A DNA stretch of 58,640 nt from Lentisphaerota bacterium (GTDB taxonomy: Bacteria > Verrucomicrobiota > Lentisphaeria > Victivallales > Victivallaceae). The stretch's first letter is position 1. Each line of letters starts with the position of its first letter. The position numbers and the translations under genes were made by a program. Shown here piece after piece: positions 34,602 through 43,384 of the stretch. The notes below the pieces were generated by a model, which worked only from the letters and a program-made list of their open reading frames with translations, was not told where the DNA came from and searched no databases. The stretch lies in NCBI GenBank assembly GCA_015061625.1, contig SUWG01000014.1:1-58640 (forward strand). The letters run 5' to 3'.

Positions 34602-35243
34602 ATGAATTATCAGTGTCAATTTTCCGCAGGAGCATGGAATCAGGATGAGTGGCTTTTAGTCCGCAGTCCCCGTTGGGAAGCGCACAGTTCGTGGAAACAG
34701 GAAGATCGCTGTATTGCCAATACCATGCCGGATGATCTCTCGGCTGAAGATACCCAGATGGGCAGAGAACGTACCGGTGAAACTTATTTGAGTATGCTTT
34801 TCAAAGAGAAACTTTCCGGCAATACCCGTATCGAAACCACCTGTTCTTTCGCCGACCGCATGGCTCCATTGATCGTGCTTTCCAGAGAGTTGTCTCCGGT
34901 TCATAAAGAACATCTGGAAGTTGTCCTTTACGACCGGGGTATAAATTTGTGGCATCACTTCTTTACCGACGGCAAACCGTCGTGGAAATTGATCGGTTTT
35001 CAGGATATGGAATTGCTCCCCGATCAACGTTACCGGCTGGTGACCGAGATCCGCTATACCCACAAAGGTAAATTCCTCTATATGGGAGTAAACACCACCG
35101 GTTTCGGATGCCGCTTGAGTGAAGATTGGCCAAATGAATTTTATGCCGGGATCACCGCCTGCGAGGGGCGCAACCGCTTCTACAACTTTGCCATCAGCGA
35201 CATCCACCCCAGCGATACCATGAAAGAACGCATTTCCGATTAA
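34602..35243 (+). CDS. Unknown soluble protein, possible beta-sandwich
   Basis: The 213 residues have no signal peptide or membrane segment. The alternation of short hydrophobic strands and many Trp, Tyr and Phe residues (WLLVRSPRWE, LWHHFF, FLYMGV) suggests a concanavalin-like beta-sandwich. This guess rests on composition only. AGGAG lies before the ATG at 34602. It stands alone and converges on speD. I cannot assign a function. Confidence 0.6.
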   Translation: MNYQCQFSAGAWNQDEWLLVRSPRWEAHSSWKQEDRCIANTMPDDLSAEDTQMGRERTGETYLSMLFKEKLSGNTRIETTCSFADRMAPLIVLSRELSPVHKEHLEVVLYDRGINLWHHFFTDGKPSWKLIGFQDMELLPDQRYRLVTEIRYTHKGKFLYMGVNTTGFGCRLSEDWPNEFYAGITACEGRNRFYNFAISDIHPSDTMKERISD

Positions 35244-35257
35244 GGATAAATAAAAAA

Positions 35258-35282
35258 GTGCAAATCACTGTCTGATCTGCAC
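35258..35282 (-). terminator. Terminator at the end of speD
   Basis: A 10-base stem with one mismatch (35258-35267 and 35273-35282) overlaps the speD stop codon and is followed on the minus strand by a T-run. Confidence 0.65.
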
Positions 35283-36086
35283 CTGCATACGGTAATAAGT
35301 GCCATGCAACTCCTGCATGGCAAATTCCGCCATGGGCCGGGGATCGAAAAATCCATCGGTAAAAACGCTCAAATAAACATTACCGGTGCCGCTGTGTACA
35401 ACTCCGGCAATTTTTCCACGGTCAAACACCCGGAAAAATTCCACGCCGTCACTTCTGCGATCAAACCACCACTGATCACGGCAACCGGGAATGTTCCGCA
35501 ATTTTTCAGCAAGCAAATCTGCAAAACGATGCCATAAAACCTCATCAGACAAATCATTTACAGCACACTGATAAATATCTATATCACTGGAGATCGCCTG
35601 GGCTCCGGTATGTTCAAACCGTTCTTTCCACGACAACTGCAAGCCGCTGTTTTGACTGTTTTCCACCACCGGAACCAATCGCTCCAACTGGCCGGATTCA
35701 TGCAATATTCCCCGGTTTACCATGCTGGAAATGATCCATTTGTGCGATTCCATACCGGCGGCCAGAGATTTGACCGCCAGATCAAAATCCACACCTTCTC
35801 CGCAAGTAAAAAGATCCACGGCGGCGTAGTCATGTTCCGGCCAGGCATGGACAGCGAAATGTGATTCAGATATGACCAGCACCCCGCTTACTCCCTGCGG
35901 CGCAAATGAGTGAAAATTGGAATTCACCACATGAGCCCCGGAAGTCCGTGCCGCTTCGAGGAAAATTTCCTCCATACGGCGCACATCCGCCAATATCCTT
36001 GCTGAACACTCGTAAAACTCCACGGTCATCTGCCGCCCTAAAGCGACTGCCGCAGAGTTTCCTTTTTCCAGATAATCAGATTTCAT
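35265..36086 (-). CDS. speD: S-adenosylmethionine decarboxylase with a second, degenerate SpeD-like half
   Basis: SpeD makes decarboxylated AdoMet for polyamine synthesis, using a pyruvoyl group formed by self-cleavage. Residues 1-135 are a complete bacterial SpeD: the VISESHFAVHAWPE site with the cleavage Ser near 73, and the AAVDLFTCG motif. At 273 residues it is about twice the usual length. Residues about 155-273 seem to repeat the fold: DIDIYQCAV and VYLSVFTDGFFDPRPMAEF echo the VEFYECSA and AAVDLFTCG parts, but the cleavage-site Ser-His is missing. It may act as an in-built regulatory half. It is last in the gyrA run; no speE lies in the window. Confidence 0.85.
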   Translation of the reverse strand: MKSDYLEKGNSAAVALGRQMTVEFYECSARILADVRRMEEIFLEAARTSGAHVVNSNFHSFAPQGVSGVLVISESHFAVHAWPEHDYAAVDLFTCGEGVDFDLAVKSLAAGMESHKWIISSMVNRGILHESGQLERLVPVVENSQNSGLQLSWKERFEHTGAQAISSDIDIYQCAVNDLSDEVLWHRFADLLAEKLRNIPGCRDQWWFDRRSDGVEFFRVFDRGKIAGVVHSGTGNVYLSVFTDGFFDPRPMAEFAMQELHGTYYRMQVQIRQ

Positions 36087-36088
36087 TC

Positions 36089-37747
36089 TTATTCAACAGG
36101 CGCATCTTCCGCAACGTCACTGCCATAGGTAAAGTGACACTGCTGTTTGACTTCTGCCATGAATTCTTCCATCAACACCTGCGCTTTCATCGCACGCAAC
36201 TGTTCGATAACTTCATCTTTCGCCGCTTCAAAAGTGGACATATCCACCGGAGTACGGCTGACCACCCGCACGACCAAAAACTGATCTCCGAAAGGCAGAA
36301 TGTCAGAAATTTCACCCGCAGACATCGTAATCACCAACTGTGACAACCCCAACTGCAAAAGTGACATATTCTGGAAAAGTGCGCCCTGCTCAAGCGGCAA
36401 CGTGAGCGTACTGTGAGTGCCATTGGCAAACGCTGCAAATGCCGCCGCCTGTTCTTCCGCCGGCAATGCTTTGATACGCTGGATCTCTGCCGTGATCACT
36501 TCACGGGCTTTTTCCGCTTTCTTGGCAGCTTTGCAAGCTTCAGCAACCAAAGCAGAAGCCGCTTCAAAACTCATCTGCTGCGGCTCGACCCGGTCTTTGA
36601 GCATAATGATCCGAACACCATTGGACGAAGTATCAGAGGCCGCAACCAGACGGGAACCGGTCAAAGGCATCGTCTGAAGTCTGCGGTTCAATTCAGTTCC
36701 ATCAAACGGCACAACTCCGGATTCTTCCACCGTCAAACCGTTATTGGCAGCCCATTCACGGAAAAACTGGATCTGCTCCGCACCGCTTTTTGAAGCATCA
36801 AGTTCATTAGCCAGCAAACCACCCAGACGGTTGGCCTCCGCACCGGCCAGCACTCTGGCTTTGCCGATCGCCAGTTCCGCTTTGATCTCGTCATCACTCT
36901 TACCGGGCATATTCGGCTTGGCAGCGGCAATTTCTTCCGCAGTAACACTTGCGGCGGCCTCTTCCAGAAATCTGGCAAACGGCACGATCGCCGCCACGGT
37001 TTCCACACTGCCCGGCGTCATGAAATCGCCCTTGTGGGCATCGTAGTAGGCCTGCAACTCTTCTGCAGTCGGCTCTTCAACTTCATAATTCGCAATAGTA
37101 AAAGAACAGAGATCCAATTCAAAACCGGTCTTATACATCCGCAGGAAACCGGGATCCGTTCTCATATACATCTCGATGAATCTGGCAAGATTATCGTCAA
37201 GTTCACCATACATGGCAGCGTAAAAATTTCTTGCCTCGTCTTCGGTAACGACCACGCTATCCAGAAATAACTGATTCAGTTTCCCCGGCAAAGCGACCGC
37301 CCGGATCGCACTTGCCACATCTTCATCGGTCAGATTATGATTCTGCAGAAACGTATTGTACGCTTCCTGCGAAAATTTGCCATCCACCAGAAACACCGGA
37401 CTGCGGGCAATCACTTCGGCAACTTCTTCATCAGAAACATGGATCCCAAGCTGTTCCGCCCGGAGCATTATACAATAATACTCAAAAAGCATTGACGGAT
37501 CAAGCTGCGAAATATTCTGTCCGATCAACAAACCGTAATTAAAAAATTTCGTATTGAGTTCCTGCAGATCTCCGGCTGTAACATCCTCGCCGAAAGCCGT
37601 TCCGACAACTTCGTTGCGCGGATCATCACAGCCACCGCCGATATTGCCGGTCACCGGCATAAAAGCCAGAATGATCAATACGGCAAATACGCCGAAAATG
37701 ACCCGGCTGTGATCGTGAAAAAATTTGTTGAGTTTTTTGATTGCCAT
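36089..37747 (-). CDS. PpiD/SurA-like periplasmic chaperone
   Basis: The 552 residues have an N-terminal membrane anchor (about 15-32) and a SurA_N-type helical chaperone domain to about 230, as in PpiD. A later helical and small alpha/beta region (about 230-540) contains FGDQFLVVRVVSRTPVD, a parvulin-like end. A clean rotamase motif is not evident, so it may be only a chaperone. It should help fold outer-membrane or secreted proteins. It starts 51 bases after cdaR and ends two bases before speD. Confidence 0.75.
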   Translation of the reverse strand: MAIKKLNKFFHDHSRVIFGVFAVLIILAFMPVTGNIGGGCDDPRNEVVGTAFGEDVTAGDLQELNTKFFNYGLLIGQNISQLDPSMLFEYYCIMLRAEQLGIHVSDEEVAEVIARSPVFLVDGKFSQEAYNTFLQNHNLTDEDVASAIRAVALPGKLNQLFLDSVVVTEDEARNFYAAMYGELDDNLARFIEMYMRTDPGFLRMYKTGFELDLCSFTIANYEVEEPTAEELQAYYDAHKGDFMTPGSVETVAAIVPFARFLEEAAASVTAEEIAAAKPNMPGKSDDEIKAELAIGKARVLAGAEANRLGGLLANELDASKSGAEQIQFFREWAANNGLTVEESGVVPFDGTELNRRLQTMPLTGSRLVAASDTSSNGVRIIMLKDRVEPQQMSFEAASALVAEACKAAKKAEKAREVITAEIQRIKALPAEEQAAAFAAFANGTHSTLTLPLEQGALFQNMSLLQLGLSQLVITMSAGEISDILPFGDQFLVVRVVSRTPVDMSTFEAAKDEVIEQLRAMKAQVLMEEFMAEVKQQCHFTYGSDVAEDAPVE

Positions 37748-37798
37748 TTTCTTTTTTCTCCTTTGGGTTTATTTTTTCTGAAAACTCATTTCAGTTTG

Positions 37799-38779
37799 TT
37801 ACTCTGTGCGTTTTTCACATTTTATTTTTATGACCGACGGCTCGATCGCCGTGATCCACAAATGCGAACCCGGCTCCGGATCAATCAACGCCGCACGCAA
37901 CGGCACGGAATATTCTCCGGCTTCTGCAAATTCAGGATCGCTCAAATCCACATATACCATAATATCTGCCGCAGAAACAGCATCTATATCGCTTTGAGAA
38001 GAACCGGAAACTGTCACCGTTACGAACTGCCGCTCCGGCACGGCCGATACCCCGGCTGATGCCGGCGGGAAACAACGCACCGGCACTTGCCGCAAAACCC
38101 GGGGCATAGCTCTTGTAACAGGTATCGTCACTCTTACTGAACTTATATTAAAAGTGAATTCATCCGGATTCGTATTCAGCAAACCCAAATTCAGGATAAC
38201 TGTTTCTGTCTCATTATTTATAGTGAAAACCTCGGTTTTAACCCCTTTTTTGAGCAAATTCAACACTGCCTGTTCCGGGCCGGTAACCAGCACCGTTCCC
38301 GGATAACAACTCACTTCGCCCGTCACAAAACCCTGTCGCGGAGAACCGGTTATTTCCGGTACGATCCGGATTTCCTCGCTTCTACGACGCTGAACCGGCA
38401 ACGTCAGAACTTCCGGCTCAATACTGACGATTTCAATGCCGCGCGGACAAATAAAATTCTCCGGCGTCAACTGAATGGATACTGTGCCGCTTTCAAATCC
38501 CGGAGTATTACGGGAGATTTTGATCGTGCCGACAATATCCTGCACAGTGAGGTTTTTGATCCGGCTCTCTGAACCGCGCACCGTTAAATGCACCGCCGCA
38601 TGGCGATGCACCCCGGCAAGGAACACATCCTCATCACAGCTGATTTCCAGAGGCACACTTTTCAAATCTTTCTGCTGCAGCTTACCCTCATTAAGCACCG
38701 CATAAAGCACTATCGTCAAAGATAACGCCAGCAATTTGCGCAAAGGATCTTTTTTCAGAAATTCCCAAAATGCTTTCAT
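37799..38779 (-). CDS. cdaR: YbbR-domain protein (CdaR-like)
   Basis: The 326 residues begin with a Lys-rich stretch and one membrane segment (about 15-30, ending NEGK). Three or four YbbR-type beta domains follow outside the membrane, with the repeated VPLEIS, VTVRGS and SVRVTIPVT style of strands. CdaR-type proteins bind and regulate the diadenylate cyclase CdaA, which is encoded immediately upstream with a four-base overlap. This matches the usual cdaA-cdaR order. Confidence 0.85.
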   Translation of the reverse strand: MKAFWEFLKKDPLRKLLALSLTIVLYAVLNEGKLQQKDLKSVPLEISCDEDVFLAGVHRHAAVHLTVRGSESRIKNLTVQDIVGTIKISRNTPGFESGTVSIQLTPENFICPRGIEIVSIEPEVLTLPVQRRRSEEIRIVPEITGSPRQGFVTGEVSCYPGTVLVTGPEQAVLNLLKKGVKTEVFTINNETETVILNLGLLNTNPDEFTFNISSVRVTIPVTRAMPRVLRQVPVRCFPPASAGVSAVPERQFVTVTVSGSSQSDIDAVSAADIMVYVDLSDPEFAEAGEYSVPLRAALIDPEPGSHLWITAIEPSVIKIKCEKRTE

Positions 38780-39621
38780 GCTTTTTCCTCCGGAATTTCC
38801 CCATCGGAATCATTCAATTCCGACTCATTCAATACCTGTATCGTTTCATTCAGTTCTCCGGCATCTTTCTGAACGATCAATGTATCCAGCATCTTGCGCA
38901 ATTCATCCGGCGACAGATCCCGGTACAATTTACCATCATGGCCGATGCAGACTGCTCCGCTTTCTTCAGAAACCAACACCGTTACTGCATCACTTTCCTC
39001 GGCGATGCCCAATGCCGCCCGGTGACGGGTGCCGAGACGGCGGGAGATCGTTTCACTGCTGCTCAAGGGCAAAATAGCCCGCGCCGCCACAATCCGGTCA
39101 TCCCGGATTATCACCGCACCGTCATGCAAAGGACTGTTGGGGTAAAATATAGATTCCAGCATGGATGAATTCACTTTGGCATCCAACACCACTGCATCAT
39201 CGATCAACTGCTGTAATTTGCTCTTGCATTCAATAACGATCAATGCGCCGCATTTGCGTTTGGCCATCGCCAGCACCGCAGAAATCACCTCGTTGATCAA
39301 CTCTTTTCTCCGGCGGTTTTCCAACATCGCCAAACTGCCCAGCCGAGCCAGCGCACGGCGCAATTCCGGTTGAAAAATTATCATCAACATCAGAAACAAT
39401 GAGCCGAGCATCATTTCCAACAACTGGGAAATCACATCCAAATCCAACGCTTGGGCCAGACACCATAAAGAACCAATAAACATCAACAATCCAGCCATCA
39501 CCAATGAACCGTGCGTATTACGCAAATGGTACATCGCCAGATAGATCATGCAAAACAGCAGAGCCATCTGCAATACAGCACGCCAGTCAGTGAAAAACTC
39601 GATTAAGACTTCCATCAGCAA
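38776..39621 (-). CDS. cdaA: Diadenylate cyclase CdaA
   Basis: CdaA makes c-di-AMP from two ATP. The 281 residues have three membrane segments in about the first 85 residues. The DAC domain follows, with SPLHDGAVIIRDDRI (the DGA motif) and LGTRHRAALGIAEESDA (the RHR motif) near 150-200. Length is normal. In this tight run gyrA-folP-cdaA-cdaR the start overlaps the folP stop by seven bases. c-di-AMP controls potassium and osmolyte balance; effector genes are not in the window. Confidence 0.95.
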   Translation of the reverse strand: MLMEVLIEFFTDWRAVLQMALLFCMIYLAMYHLRNTHGSLVMAGLLMFIGSLWCLAQALDLDVISQLLEMMLGSLFLMLMIIFQPELRRALARLGSLAMLENRRRKELINEVISAVLAMAKRKCGALIVIECKSKLQQLIDDAVVLDAKVNSSMLESIFYPNSPLHDGAVIIRDDRIVAARAILPLSSSETISRRLGTRHRAALGIAEESDAVTVLVSEESGAVCIGHDGKLYRDLSPDELRKMLDTLIVQKDAGELNETIQVLNESELNDSDGEIPEEKA

Positions 39622-40454
39622 ATCTCTCCGGTTTTACGCATCACCATCATTGCATGATGCAATTCTCTGGAATTGTGAGTGCGCAACATAGCAACTCCCC
39701 GCCGGGCAAGGATCAATTCGGCAGCGATCGTTTCACCACTGCGCCGGGAAGGATCTTTTTCCCCGGTCAATGAACCGAGAAATGATTTGCGGGAAACACC
39801 AACCAGCATCCGGGATAAAGGCGCGACCTTTTCCAGATTTTCCAGCAATTCCCAGCATTGATCCGCAGTTTTGGCAAAACCGAAGCCGGGATCAAAAAGA
39901 ATATTTTCCTCATTCACTCCGGCGGCAACCGCCTTATCTCTGGCCTCTGCCAATTCAGCAGCGACCATCTCCGCCACGCCATCTGGATATGAACAAAATT
40001 CAGCATTCTGCATCGTTTCCGGAATCCCTCTGGAATGGGAAATGATCAGCCCTGCCCCGAAACTTGCCACTTCATCGGCAATCTGCGGCGAATGGCGCAA
40101 CATGGAAACATCATTGATGATATCCGCCCCGCTCTGCAATGCGGCATGGGCCACGTCAGCATGACGGGTATCCACACTCAAGACCACTTCCGGATGGACT
40201 TTTTTCAAATTGCGGATCACCGGCAGAACTCTGAATTTTTCCAGATCACCGGAGGTCTCTTTCGCCCCCGGCCGGGTGGATTCCCCGCCGATATCAAGCA
40301 AATCCGCTCCGCCATCCAGATGGGCAAGTCCCCGCGCCAATGCAGAATCCGCCGAAGAATATTTTTCCTCGCTGAATGAATCTCCGCTCGTGTTGACGAT
40401 CCCCATGATCAAAGTCCGTCCGGCAGAATTCAAAAATCCGGTAAAATCAAACAT
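39615..40454 (-). CDS. folP: Dihydropteroate synthase FolP
   Basis: FolP joins p-aminobenzoate with dihydropterin pyrophosphate in folate synthesis. The 279 residues form the expected TIM barrel: LIMGIVNTSGDSFSEE at the start, LDIGGESTRPGA, the SVDTRHADVAHAAL and DIINDVS strands, DPGFGFAKT, and RTHN close to the C-terminus. The usual NVTPDSF reads NTSGDSF here, a small departure. It starts two bases after gyrA stops. Confidence 0.93.
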   Translation of the reverse strand: MFDFTGFLNSAGRTLIMGIVNTSGDSFSEEKYSSADSALARGLAHLDGGADLLDIGGESTRPGAKETSGDLEKFRVLPVIRNLKKVHPEVVLSVDTRHADVAHAALQSGADIINDVSMLRHSPQIADEVASFGAGLIISHSRGIPETMQNAEFCSYPDGVAEMVAAELAEARDKAVAAGVNEENILFDPGFGFAKTADQCWELLENLEKVAPLSRMLVGVSRKSFLGSLTGEKDPSRRSGETIAAELILARRGVAMLRTHNSRELHHAMMVMRKTGEIC

Positions 40455-40456
40455 TT

Positions 40457-43132
40457 TTACGCTTCCGGTTCACTTTCTGCCACAATTTCGGCATCATTGC
40501 CGGCATCAACGGCATCTGTCGGCATATCTTCACTGACAACAGGTGTTTCGGTTATCTCTTCCGCCCCGTCAACTGTGCCGTTTTCATCCTCCTCGATCTT
40601 CATCAATTTGGCAACGCCGGTGATTTTGTCGTTGGTATTGAGATTCATGATCCGGACACCCAGTGAAGCACGGCCGACCCGACGGATCTCGGATACCGGA
40701 ATACGGGTCATCTGACCGCGTTCAGTAGTCAACAGCAATTCATCCTCTTCAGTGATCTGAACCACTGACAATACCTTTTCGCCCTCACGCAGACGGATAT
40801 TCACCACTCCGCGCGCACCGCGATTGGTCTTGCGGTAAGCAGAAACGAATGAACGTTTACCCATACCGCCATCGGTAACCACCAATACTTCCGGACCGAT
40901 ACCGACAGCATTTTCGCCATTGGCATCCTCTTCACCGGTTTCAACTTCAACGACCGTATCATCGATATCGACATCAGCTTCCGCCTCATCAAAAGTAGGT
41001 TCACTGATAACTTCCAGACTGACCACTTCGTCACCGTCAAGTTTAAATCTCATACCGGTCACGCCACGGGCGGTTCTGCCCATGGGCCGAACCTGTTCGT
41101 CATTCTGATCGAAACGGCACGCCATACCGAGTTTGGTGGAAAGCAGCAACTCATCACCGTTGGCGGCAACGGCGGCACCGATCAAATCGTCATCCTCCTC
41201 GATTACCAGCGCACGCAAACCGACCCGGCGGAGATTTTTGAACAACGCCAATTCACTCTTTTTGATAAAGCCGCGTTTGGAGGCCATCACGATATATTTA
41301 TTGGAATCCTCAAAATCCTCTCTGGAAACCGTAAGCATGGCGCAAATCTTTTCACCTTCCTCGACCTTGATCAAATTGACGATGGATTTACCCTTGCCGG
41401 TACGCACCCCTTCCGGAATTTCGTAAACATTGAGCCAGTACATGAATCCGCGATTGGTAAAGAAGAAGATAATATCATGGCTGTGGGCATTGAAAAGATG
41501 CGCCACATGATCTTCTTCCTTGGTTCCCATGCCGATAATACCTTTACCGCCGCGATGCTGGGTGTGGTAGGTATCCGCCGGAACACGTTTGATATATCCG
41601 GTATCGGAAACCGTGATCACGCAACTGTGGCGGGGAATAAGATCGGCGATATTCAAATCGCTGTCATCCGTCGTAATCTCCGTGCGGCGGGCGGTGGCAT
41701 ATTTATTTTTGATCTCGGTCAATTCATCCTTGACCACGATGACCCGTTTATCATGATCGGCGATCAGGCCTTTGAGATATTCAATGGTTTGCAACAACTC
41801 ATTGTACTCATTCTGCAAATTTTCTATCGCCAGACCGGTAAGTTGATGCAAACGCATTTCCAGAATGGCATCAGCCTGAATTTCAGAAAGGCCGAAACGT
41901 TCACGCAACCTGGGATTGGCTTCGGCACGGTTGGCAGAAGTTTTGATGATTTCCACCACTTCATCCAGATTATTGACTGCGATCATCAAACCGGAAACGA
42001 TGTGCATTCTGGCTTCGGCAGTTTTCAACCGGAAAATACTGCGGCGCAGAATCACTTCCAGACGGTGATCAATGTAGGCCTGCAATACCTGCGTGAGATT
42101 CATGATCCGCGGCCGGTTGTGATCGACGACCAGCATCGTACAACCGATGGTAGTTTCCAGTGCAGTCATCGAATACAACTGATTGAGAACAACTTGTGCC
42201 ATAGAACCGCGTTTAATATCCACCACGATCCGCACACCGGTACGGTCACTGGTTTCGTCACAGATATCAGCAATACCGGTGATCTTCTTATCGGCGATCA
42301 ACTGGTCAATGCGGGAAATCTGTTCACTGCGGTAAACGCCGTAAGGCATTTCACTGAAAATGATCTGCTCTTTGCCGTCTTTCTCAATGATGTCGGCTTT
42401 GGCCCGCAAACGGACACTGCCACGACCGGTCTGATAGAACTGGCGCAAAGTGTAACGCCCGCGGATGATCGCTCCGCCGGGGAAGTCCGGACCGGGCAGA
42501 TATTCCATAAGTTGATCGACACTCAATTCCGGATTTTCCAGCAACGCGATAGTGGCATCAATAACTTCACCGAGGTTGTGAGTCGGTATATTAGTCGCCA
42601 TACCCACACCGATACCGGTAGTACCATTGACCAGCAACTGCGGGAATTTGGCCGGAAGCACCGACGGTTCCACATCGGATTCGTCAAAGGTCGGAACCAT
42701 ATCCACGGTATCTTCCTTGATATCCTGCAGCATCTCCTCGGCCAAACGCTCCATGCGGCACTCGGTATAACGGCTCGCCGCCGCCGGGTCGCCGTCATCG
42801 GTACCGAAGTTACCCTGACCGTCGATCAGTTTTTCCCGCAGACTGAATGGCTGGCCCAAACGCACCAGTGCTTCATAAATAGCCGAATCGCCGTGCGGGT
42901 GGTAATTACCCATGACTTCGCCGACCACCTTTGCACATTTCACCGTCTGGTGACTTTTGGTAATGCCCATGCGGCTCATAGCGTAAAGGATCCGCCGGTT
43001 CACCGGCTTGAGTCCGTCACGCACATCAGGAATGGCACGGCCGACGTTGACACTGAGCGAATACTGGAGATAAGCGGTATGCATGATCTCCTCGATATTC
43101 ACCGGAATGTCCCGCAACAATGTATCACTCAT
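40457..43132 (-). CDS. gyrA: DNA gyrase subunit A
   Basis: GyrA cuts and rejoins DNA during supercoiling. The 891 residues hold the breakage-reunion domain to about 510, with catalytic Tyr122 in AASRYTE, HPHGDSAIYEALVRL at the quinolone region (Ser kept at the position equal to E. coli 83, Glu at 87), and a C-terminal six-bladed domain. An acidic tail of about 40 residues ends the protein. I took MSDT at 43132, eight bases after GAGGG, rather than an upstream frame. gyrB is not in the window. Confidence 0.97.
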   Translation of the reverse strand: MSDTLLRDIPVNIEEIMHTAYLQYSLSVNVGRAIPDVRDGLKPVNRRILYAMSRMGITKSHQTVKCAKVVGEVMGNYHPHGDSAIYEALVRLGQPFSLREKLIDGQGNFGTDDGDPAAASRYTECRMERLAEEMLQDIKEDTVDMVPTFDESDVEPSVLPAKFPQLLVNGTTGIGVGMATNIPTHNLGEVIDATIALLENPELSVDQLMEYLPGPDFPGGAIIRGRYTLRQFYQTGRGSVRLRAKADIIEKDGKEQIIFSEMPYGVYRSEQISRIDQLIADKKITGIADICDETSDRTGVRIVVDIKRGSMAQVVLNQLYSMTALETTIGCTMLVVDHNRPRIMNLTQVLQAYIDHRLEVILRRSIFRLKTAEARMHIVSGLMIAVNNLDEVVEIIKTSANRAEANPRLRERFGLSEIQADAILEMRLHQLTGLAIENLQNEYNELLQTIEYLKGLIADHDKRVIVVKDELTEIKNKYATARRTEITTDDSDLNIADLIPRHSCVITVSDTGYIKRVPADTYHTQHRGGKGIIGMGTKEEDHVAHLFNAHSHDIIFFFTNRGFMYWLNVYEIPEGVRTGKGKSIVNLIKVEEGEKICAMLTVSREDFEDSNKYIVMASKRGFIKKSELALFKNLRRVGLRALVIEEDDDLIGAAVAANGDELLLSTKLGMACRFDQNDEQVRPMGRTARGVTGMRFKLDGDEVVSLEVISEPTFDEAEADVDIDDTVVEVETGEEDANGENAVGIGPEVLVVTDGGMGKRSFVSAYRKTNRGARGVVNIRLREGEKVLSVVQITEEDELLLTTERGQMTRIPVSEIRRVGRASLGVRIMNLNTNDKITGVAKLMKIEEDENGTVDGAEEITETPVVSEDMPTDAVDAGNDAEIVAESEPEA

Positions 43133-43190
43133 AATCGTTTCCCTCAAGAATTAGTACACAATAAACCCTACTATACAATATATTATTAAT

Positions 43191-43219
43191 AATATAGCAC
43201 ACTTTATGTGTATTAACAA
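43191..43219 (-). promoter_or_regulatory. Promoter of the gyrA-folP-cdaA-cdaR-ppiD-speD operon
   Basis: On the minus strand TTGTTA (43214-43219), 17 bases, then TATATT (43191-43196). It leaves a leader of about 50 bases before the ATG at 43132. Confidence 0.55.
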
Positions 43220-43301
43220 GTCTCACAGATAAAATTAAACCCGAAAATACTCCCGCAAAACCATATTTCTGCCAATAACAGCAATTTCCGGTAAAAAATC
43301 A

Positions 43302-43354
43302 AAAAATCAACCGGAAAATACCGCCAAAAAAAACGGATTTTCCGGTTGATTTTT
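43302..43354 (-). terminator. Terminator of the esterase operon
   Basis: A perfect 18-base stem (43302-43319 and 43337-43354) encloses a 17-base loop. It lies 30 bases after the esterase stop, with A- and T-rich ends. Confidence 0.8.
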
Positions 43355-43384
43355 CAGACAGAAAACGATTCTGTTCTATACGCT

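Noticed and set aside
41477..43189. Plus-strand open frame of 570 codons
   Set aside because: It is the reverse frame of gyrA, which has Tyr122 and all gyrase motifs. Long antisense frames are common in this window owing to codon bias.
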